A stretch of DNA of 35,135 bases from assembly GCA_024279685.1 (NCBI GenBank), contig JAJRRI010000140.1, positions 1 through 35,135 on the forward strand. Direction: 5' to 3'. Source of the DNA: Verrucomicrobiota bacterium. Its GTDB lineage: Bacteria; Verrucomicrobiota; Kiritimatiellia; Kiritimatiellales; Pontiellaceae. Shown piece by piece: positions 29,688-35,135 of the stretch. A program made the translations under genes and the position numbers. A model generated the notes under the pieces. That model was not told the DNA's origin. It saw only the letters and a program-made list of their open reading frames with translations, and searched no databases. Numbering within the stretch: position 1 is the first letter of the stretch; every line of letters begins with the position of its first letter.

Positions 29688-31925
29688 ATGGACGCTAAAA
29701 ATATATATCAAGGTGGTCAGGCAAGAACTCTATCTGGAGGCGGTATAGGGAAAGATCCTGTAGCTAAAGGGAGGCTCGCACCCTTGAACTTACTCCGCAT
29801 CGTTTTTCAACGGTGGCCGCTAGTGGCTATTTTCACAGTGTTCGGGGCTCTTTTTGGGATACTTTATGCCCAATGGGCAACTCCAATCTACGAAGCGGCT
29901 GCCGATTTGGAAATGAGTGTGCGCCGCCCCAAGGTCATCAACAACGACGCATTTATCGAAGAGGGAGGCGTTCGTGATGAGGATATTGTCTTCAATACTC
30001 GCTTTGCTAAATTTAGGTCCCCGGCTATGGAGCAGTTGGCCACCCATGAATACTTTAAAGAATATCCTGCTGATGGTCTTTCTGGAGGGCGATTCGAAGG
30101 CAACCCAGATGGATTGGCCATCCTCATTAGAGATGTATATTGGAGGAAAGATTCACGGGCAAATATTGTCCGTGTATCTTACCAAAGTGCGGACCCTGTA
30201 TTTGCAGCGCAGCTGGTGAACGTGATGACCGATTGCGCAGGTGTACTGATGATGCGGGAAAACCAGGAATTATCTGACGAGGCGGTTAAGTGGTTGATCT
30301 CGCAAGTAGAGGATCAACGCGAGTTGCTCGAAGAGGTTGAAAAGCAGCTAGCGGCCATTCGTAAAGATCTTTATCTTGATTCGCTCGAGCAGCGAAAAAT
30401 CGCGCTAGGCCAATCCCTTACAGCGGTGTATCAGGAGCGTGAGGCCTTGAACAGCACCTTGGCGTCTCGTAAAACCGTGTATGACTTTGTTTCTGAGCTT
30501 AAAGACACGGATACTAATCTAGAGATCCTTCCGACGGGTCTACCTAAGGAAGAGCAGCTAAATGAATTAATCCGCACGTGGAAGGCGGCTCACACCGAGC
30601 TTCTTCTCGCGAAAGATCGTTTTACGGACCTTCATCCTGAACATCGGAAGGCTGAAGAAAAAGAAGCGCGTGCTCAAGGGCAGTTGAAGCAGTTCATCTC
30701 ATTGTCCTCGCAAGCCATTTTAAATGAAATAGAACTCTTGGGTAAGCAAGTGGCGCAGGTGGATGAGCGTATTGAGGCCATGAAGCATGAGTCGCTGGAG
30801 TTAGGCACCCAACTCGAGGTGGGTATGCAGCGGCTCCAGCGGTTGGAGCGGAAGCGGGATGCCTCTGACACAGCTTACCAGACGATACTTCGGCGGATGG
30901 AGGAAGCTCGCTTGTCCGCTGATGAAAATATGGCCTATACGAAAGTGATTCGCGATGCGTCTATTCCTCGAATCCCCGTGCACCCTAGTAAGATGCGTGC
31001 GGTAGTTATGAGTATTATTTTAGGGTTATTTGCGGGAAGTGGAATGGCCATTGCCTTGGCGTTTATCCTGGATAAAATTGAAGCGGTGAACGACCTGAAG
31101 TCGCTTAATTTGAAAATTCTAGGCATTATTCCTCCGCAGGAAAATATAGATTCTCGGGAAGAACTGGCCACGATTGGTTTACGATACAACTTTAACCATA
31201 TGGTGGAAATTTTTTCAGGGATTAACTCGCTGATTTCCTCGGATAAATATAAGGGTGATACAAAAGTTATTTTGATGAACAGCGTTATGCCTGGGGAGGG
31301 TAAGACGATTTCGGCCTGCAACCTAGCCATCAGTTCAGCGCTCAATGGGTCAAAAACTCTATTGATTGACGGCGATCTGCGTAAGCCACAGTTGGCTAAA
31401 ATTTTTAAGGTCGATGAAAATCACCCCTCCCTACTCGATTGGTTGTCAGGCAGAGCCACTGGGTTGGCTCTCGATCAATTAGTTTGCAAGGAAATGATTG
31501 AGAATTTAGATGTGGTCACAAGCAGGCCGCTAAGAAAAGTTAACCCCGCTGAATTATTAGGGCGACGACCCTTGGGCGAATTATTGTGCTGGGCCCGTGA
31601 GCATTATGATCGGGTTATTATCGACTCGCCGCCGATTGGGCCGGTGGGTGACGCTCAGGTGTTAGCCAACCATGCTGACTCGGTTATCATGGTTTCTCGG
31701 ATTGGTAAAACTCGGCGGCGGGCCCTTAAATTTGCACTGGCTCGTTTCGGTGAAATTGATGCTCATATTTTAGGGTGTATCGCCAATGATGTTCCGCGCT
31801 CTCTCTCGGGTCTATTTGGTGGAGCCGAAGGGTATGGCTATGGCTATGGGTATGGGGAGAGTTATGCTTCATATGGACGAGACGAGGATGAAGACTGGAT
31901 CGATAAACCCCAACCAGAGCAATAG
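29688..31925 (+). CDS. Wzc-like polysaccharide co-polymerase and tyrosine autokinase
   Basis: A 745-residue inner-membrane protein. N-terminal Wzz/chain-length-determinant domain with a first helix (LVAIFTVFGALFGILYA, about 45-62), long periplasmic coiled coil (about 190-410) and second helix (VVMSIILGLFAGSGMAIALAFIL, about 440-462). The cytoplasmic BY-kinase has Walker A MPGEGKT (about 533-539), Walker A' LLIDGDLRKP (about 557-566) and Walker B VIIDSPP (about 643-649). It ends in a Tyr cluster GYGYGYGYGESYASYG (about 714-729), the autophosphorylation site of this family. It controls polymer length and export together with the Wza-like protein. The first gene of a unit with the flippase and acyltransferase. 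Confidence 0.93.
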   Translation: MDAKNIYQGGQARTLSGGGIGKDPVAKGRLAPLNLLRIVFQRWPLVAIFTVFGALFGILYAQWATPIYEAAADLEMSVRRPKVINNDAFIEEGGVRDEDIVFNTRFAKFRSPAMEQLATHEYFKEYPADGLSGGRFEGNPDGLAILIRDVYWRKDSRANIVRVSYQSADPVFAAQLVNVMTDCAGVLMMRENQELSDEAVKWLISQVEDQRELLEEVEKQLAAIRKDLYLDSLEQRKIALGQSLTAVYQEREALNSTLASRKTVYDFVSELKDTDTNLEILPTGLPKEEQLNELIRTWKAAHTELLLAKDRFTDLHPEHRKAEEKEARAQGQLKQFISLSSQAILNEIELLGKQVAQVDERIEAMKHESLELGTQLEVGMQRLQRLERKRDASDTAYQTILRRMEEARLSADENMAYTKVIRDASIPRIPVHPSKMRAVVMSIILGLFAGSGMAIALAFILDKIEAVNDLKSLNLKILGIIPPQENIDSREELATIGLRYNFNHMVEIFSGINSLISSDKYKGDTKVILMNSVMPGEGKTISACNLAISSALNGSKTLLIDGDLRKPQLAKIFKVDENHPSLLDWLSGRATGLALDQLVCKEMIENLDVVTSRPLRKVNPAELLGRRPLGELLCWAREHYDRVIIDSPPIGPVGDAQVLANHADSVIMVSRIGKTRRRALKFALARFGEIDAHILGCIANDVPRSLSGLFGGAEGYGYGYGYGESYASYGRDEDEDWIDKPQPEQ

Positions 31926-32021
31926 CTCTCAGTAACAATAAAGATTGGGTCAAAGGGATAAGTTTCGATTTTATAAACTGAATCGACCAAGGGCGGTAGC
32001 GTCTGGGCGGCTAAAAACAAC

Positions 32022-33542
32022 ATGTCCGATTTTAAAGCAGATAGTAGTATTAAACGCGTGGCCAAAAATGGAGTCTTTATGGGGCTTCGATTTGGGCTAT
32101 ATGCGCTATCTGGAATAATATTCATTCCTTTTTTAGTCAAGCAGTATGGGTCTGGGTCTTATGGACTGATCGCCTTAGCTGGTTTTTTAACTCAGTATAT
32201 TGGCTTACTTTCAGGCTGTGTAGGGAGCTCCGTTGGGCGCTTCATGAACATCGCGCTCAATAAAAATGATTGGCAACAAGCCAATGAAATATTCAGTACC
32301 GCGATCGTTGCGAATCTCGTATTTGTTCTGGTTCAAATCCCTCTCTTTGCTCTGGCGGTTTGGAAGCTGGAGTTGATTATCGACTTTCCGCCGGACCAGG
32401 CGAAGGATTTTCGGATCCTCGTTGGGTGCAACATCGCGGTCTTTTTTATTGCGATCTTAAAAGGGGTGATCTTTACACCGATTTTGGCGGCTAATCGGCT
32501 GGATATTAATGCCAAATTTGATATCTATAGGCAGATCGCCCGCTTGATTCTTTTGATTGCGTTAATTTTATCCTTAGGGCCTTACCTATGGATTATAGGA
32601 GTGGTTGATCTCGCTCTTTCGTTGGTTATGTGGGCGGCAGGCTACAAAATATGTCGCAAAATGGTTCGCGGGAAATTAACTTTCAAACGGCGATATATTT
32701 GCTGGAAATGGGTGAAGCCGGTCATGAATATGGCGGGCTGGAGTATTGTGGCGAGTATGGGGCAGGCGCTCTTCCTGCAAACGGACATTTGGGTGATCAA
32801 CCGCTTTGTAAGTATGGAATTGGCGGGAGTATGCGCCGCACTTTTGCTGTGGCCTAATTTTGTGCAACAGATTGCAAAAAATATTACGTCGCTGATTCTC
32901 CCGGTTATCATCATTGACTATGCCCATGGGCGGTTTGAACGAATTCAGGATGTGGTTATGTTCTTTAGCCGCATGTTTAGCATTTTGGCCATTTTTGTAT
33001 GCGGGTTTTTAATGATTTGGGGCGGAGATTTATTAGAAATTTGGATGGGTGCTGATTACCGGAAGTATCATTTACTATTGGTTCTCATGCTTTTGCATTT
33101 TCCTCTGACCTTGGCGCGAGAAGCCATTTGGGGAGTCTTTCCCGCATACAATAAAATGCACTATTTGGGTATTTCGAATTTGGTGAGCGGTTGTTTGAAT
33201 GTGGGCTTATCGCTTTTAGCCGTTTATTATGGATATGGGCTGATTGGAGTGGTGCTTGCGACAGGGATAAGCCTGATTCTTCAGCGAACCGTATTTATTT
33301 CTCTGTTTGTCGTGAAAATGCTTAAAATTCATTGGGTCCGACTTTTTAAATGCTATGTGCCAGGAGGTTTGGTTGTCGCTTTATTTCTCTTCCAATGGAT
33401 CGCTTTCAATAATGTATACTTTATACAAGCAGGGGTGATTTCCATTGTGATTGGCCTGCTGTTTTGTGTGGAGGTTTTTGTCCGCGAAAAGGAAAGTCGA
33501 GTCGCTATAAAATCAATTTTTTCGAACATAACTAATAAGTAG
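32022..33542 (+). CDS. Polysaccharide flippase (Wzx/MATE-like)
   Basis: A 506-residue polytopic protein with 12-14 transmembrane helices of the oligosaccharide flippase/MOP superfamily: GVFMGLRFGLYALSGIIFIPFLVKQYGSGSYGLIALAGFLTQYI is the typical first two-helix segment, and internal segments (GWSIVASMGQALFLQTDIWVINRFVSMELAGVCAALLLWP) match the second repeat. It would move undecaprenyl-linked repeat units across the inner membrane. Starts 96 bases after the kinase gene with no terminator between; no strong Shine-Dalgarno is seen (AAAACAAC before ATG). The presence of Wzx with Wzc and Wza indicates a Wzy-dependent pathway, yet no Wzy polymerase is recognised here. Confidence 0.88.
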   Translation: MSDFKADSSIKRVAKNGVFMGLRFGLYALSGIIFIPFLVKQYGSGSYGLIALAGFLTQYIGLLSGCVGSSVGRFMNIALNKNDWQQANEIFSTAIVANLVFVLVQIPLFALAVWKLELIIDFPPDQAKDFRILVGCNIAVFFIAILKGVIFTPILAANRLDINAKFDIYRQIARLILLIALILSLGPYLWIIGVVDLALSLVMWAAGYKICRKMVRGKLTFKRRYICWKWVKPVMNMAGWSIVASMGQALFLQTDIWVINRFVSMELAGVCAALLLWPNFVQQIAKNITSLILPVIIIDYAHGRFERIQDVVMFFSRMFSILAIFVCGFLMIWGGDLLEIWMGADYRKYHLLLVLMLLHFPLTLAREAIWGVFPAYNKMHYLGISNLVSGCLNVGLSLLAVYYGYGLIGVVLATGISLILQRTVFISLFVVKMLKIHWVRLFKCYVPGGLVVALFLFQWIAFNNVYFIQAGVISIVIGLLFCVEVFVREKESRVAIKSIFSNITNK

Positions 33543-33577
33543 ATTTTGAATCGTCGGTAATGGGCTAAATAGACCGG

Positions 33578-34525
33578 ATGAGACTACAAGAAATAGACGC
33601 GATTAAGGCGATAGCTATCATAGGAGTCATGGTGGCTCATATGTCTTTCGAAAGCCGATTCAGCGAAAGCGCTTTGGGCTTGATCGCCAATATCCAGTTC
33701 TTATTGGGCTGGTGTGTGCTGGCCTTCTTTTTTTGCTCTGGATTGCTAGCTCGATCCGTCGAAAGTGCTAAAGAAGCGAGACTCAGCATTCAAAAGCGCT
33801 TCTTGAGGTTAGTTGTTCCCTGTGTGGTCTTCAGCGTAACCTATCGATTGATTCGTTGCGGACTTTTCCTCACAGGATGGTTTAGTTGGGAATCGCCATT
33901 CCCAAGCCATATAAGCGATATGTTAGGCTTTATTTTTCAGCCTGTGGGGCCTCAATTTTATTTTTTATATAACCTATTCGCAATTTCTGTAGTTACCTTG
34001 CTGCTGGATTGGATTCTCCCTCGAAAATATCTATTTTGGATTTCAAGTATTTTTCTGATGGTATTTTATGGGTTTTTTACGCTACCAAGCCGGGCCTATG
34101 GTCCCGAGATCGAATTGATTCCGCTGTATAGTTTTATATATATTTTGGGAATAGCCTGTTCGGATAAAAACTTTAGAAAAAGGTGGAGCGGGGTATTATG
34201 CTTTATAACGGTAGGAGGAGTCGCCCTTATTTCGCAAAATTGGATCGTGGGCTATGTAGCGGTTCCTTATGGATTGTGGGTGATTTTTCGTCAGATTCCA
34301 TGGATGGCTAAGGTCTTTTCAAGAACATATTTGGGCAAGTACTCATCCGCTATTTACGTATGGCACGCCCCTATTATTATGCCGCTATTGAGTATTCTCT
34401 GCGTTCGGGTTTTGGGTGGAACTTCTTTTGTTCTGGTTCCTATCTTAATAGGCACCTTGCTGTGCTCCATAGCGCTCGGAGAGATGACATCAAGGGTTCG
34501 TGTTTTACGTGTATGGAGGTTCTAG
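33578..34525 (+). CDS. Acyltransferase family 3 membrane protein
   Basis: A 315-residue protein with about ten transmembrane helices. The N-terminus MRLQEIDAIKAIAIIGVMVAHM carries the family's LDxLRAIAxxxVxxxH pattern, here with DAIKAIAIIGVMVAH and the catalytic-type His. An Arg/Lys loop follows (KRFLRLVVPCVVFS, as in RRxxRLxPxxxx). Members O-acetylate or succinylate sugars of exopolysaccharides and lipopolysaccharides. The gene begins 36 bases after the flippase gene, in the same direction, and would decorate the polysaccharide made with the neighbouring exporters. Confidence 0.88.
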   Translation: MRLQEIDAIKAIAIIGVMVAHMSFESRFSESALGLIANIQFLLGWCVLAFFFCSGLLARSVESAKEARLSIQKRFLRLVVPCVVFSVTYRLIRCGLFLTGWFSWESPFPSHISDMLGFIFQPVGPQFYFLYNLFAISVVTLLLDWILPRKYLFWISSIFLMVFYGFFTLPSRAYGPEIELIPLYSFIYILGIACSDKNFRKRWSGVLCFITVGGVALISQNWIVGYVAVPYGLWVIFRQIPWMAKVFSRTYLGKYSSAIYVWHAPIIMPLLSILCVRVLGGTSFVLVPILIGTLLCSIALGEMTSRVRVLRVWRF

Positions 34526-34555
34526 TGGCAGGGGCTCTCTCTGGATTAAAATAGA

Positions 34556-34573
34556 TTGGGCATAAAAGATGCT
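34556..34573 (+). promoter_or_regulatory. Sigma-54-like -24/-12 site upstream of the last gene
   Basis: TTGGGCATAAAAGATGCT: GG (34559-34560), ten bases, GC (34571-34572), ending 90 bases before the ATG at 34662. The base at -26 is G instead of T, so it is the weakest of the three sites. Confidence 0.4.
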
Positions 34574-34661
34574 CTAATCGGACTCTGGACTCTACGATTA
34601 AAGACGTACTTGTTAGATCCAAGAAGGTAGCCTTACGAGGCTAATCATAAAGGAAAAGTAG

Positions 34662-35135
34662 ATGAAATTGAAATCATATACAGCACGAAAACAGCAACTT
34701 ACGACTCTAGCTTTAGGACTTTTTCTATCGAATTCTTACGCAGCACCCTATCCCGCGCCGAGAGGAGGTGTAGAGCCCACCACCGACTACCGATCCTTCC
34801 CTCCCTTTGACCCGCCTATTGATTTAGATTTGACCATTCCCCCGACGGCTCCAGAAATTTCCGAATGGACGCGTCAAAACCAACCCGGCGATACGATGGC
34901 ACTGACCGGAGAAAAACTTTCTGCATTCACCGGGGCTTCGGAGGGGCGGGATACACGATTTGTCCTTTACGGAGTTGGAGGGATGGTTGATGGTTTAATT
35001 CAACGTCTGGATGGACAGCAGTGCGCGATCACTCTCCCCCAAACTCTTCCGGTCAATACGATGTATTTGCTGTGGCCTCGTAATGAAAATGGCTATGGAG
35101 AGCCGGTGGCGATTAACAAGACAGAGGCGTGGTGG
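34662..35135 (+). CDS. Secreted protein, N-terminal part (3' end outside window)
   Basis: The frame is open from ATG 34662 to the window edge (158 codons) and is absent from the ORF track because no stop is reached. AAAGGAAAAG precedes ATG. Signal peptide MKLKSYTARKQQLTTLALGLFLSNSYA, then a Pro-rich stretch (APYPAPRGG...PPFDPPIDLDLTIPPTAPEISEW). The start of a beta-sandwich-like domain follows (QPGDTMALTGEKLSAFTGASEGRDTRFVLYG...QCAITLPQTLPVNTMYLLWPRNENGYGEPVAINKTEAWW). This pattern, a 'GDT..LTG' strand followed by 'LWPRNE.GYGEP..IN.TEAWW', resembles the N-terminus of large secreted carbohydrate-active or beta-helix proteins, but I cannot name the family. It probably belongs to the same surface locus. 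Confidence 0.7.
   Translation, partial: MKLKSYTARKQQLTTLALGLFLSNSYAAPYPAPRGGVEPTTDYRSFPPFDPPIDLDLTIPPTAPEISEWTRQNQPGDTMALTGEKLSAFTGASEGRDTRFVLYGVGGMVDGLIQRLDGQQCAITLPQTLPVNTMYLLWPRNENGYGEPVAINKTEAWW

Noticed and set aside
1-35135. CRISPR array, insertion sequence or prophage
   Set aside because: No regularly spaced direct repeats, transposase, integrase or phage structural genes were seen.

Overview
The window is about 35 kb of bacterial chromosome with moderate GC. It encodes a Gram-negative type of cell, with several lipoproteins, outer-membrane beta-barrels and a Wza/Wzc-type exopolysaccharide export set. The best taxonomic hint is a PEP-CTERM sorting signal (PEPGTISLMSLST...RRRK) in a secreted protein, together with a Big-domain surface protein, an RHS element and DUF378/CvpA/LemA-type genes. 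This suits the PVC group, most likely Kiritimatiellota or Verrucomicrobiota. That placement is inference; no rRNA or ribosomal protein is present to confirm it.

Left part (1-6.4 kb). The window opens inside the 3' end of an RHS-repeat gene with a variable tip, followed by a small lipoprotein and a 3' gene remnant. Next are an AspT/YidE-type transporter (-), a secreted DUF302 protein (+), and a TPM-domain / nucleotidyltransferase-like / LemA / membrane-protein gene string (+). The nucleotidyltransferase-like gene is split by a -1 shift at an A8 run.

Middle (6.4-23.1 kb). Mostly housekeeping and envelope genes: a very large PAS/GAF sensor histidine kinase behind a glycosyltransferase (both -), a cytochrome c-aldose dehydrogenase fusion (-), a small beta-barrel and a thioredoxin-like protein (+), a coiled-coil lipoprotein with a clear terminator, tRNA(CAU), der (-), a zinc-ribbon membrane protein (-), tpx (-), a lipoprotein followed by hisB (+), a DUF378 protein, cvpA, a small membrane protein (-) and dnaG (+).

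Right part (23.1-35.1 kb). An exopolysaccharide/surface locus, all on +. It begins with a roughly 680-base leader without a gene. Then come a five-repeat Big-domain protein, a small secreted protein sharing its C-terminal module, a lipoprotein, a Wza-like export lipoprotein, an outer-membrane barrel (signal peptide out of frame at a T6 run), a PEP-CTERM protein with a 100-residue tail beyond the sorting signal, a Wzc-like tyrosine kinase, a Wzx-like flippase, an acyltransferase, and the start of a further secreted protein cut by the window edge. Three sigma-54-like GG-N10-GCT sites lie 90-106 bases upstream of three start codons here, which suggests one RpoN-controlled regulon. No exosortase or glycosyltransferase lies in this block, so the rest of the pathway must be encoded elsewhere.

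The observations I would follow first are the sigma-54-like site triplet, the shared WDET...WYW[IL]G module, the over-long PEP-CTERM protein, the folded spacer between Shine-Dalgarno and start of the wzc-like gene, and the two homopolymer frameshifts.
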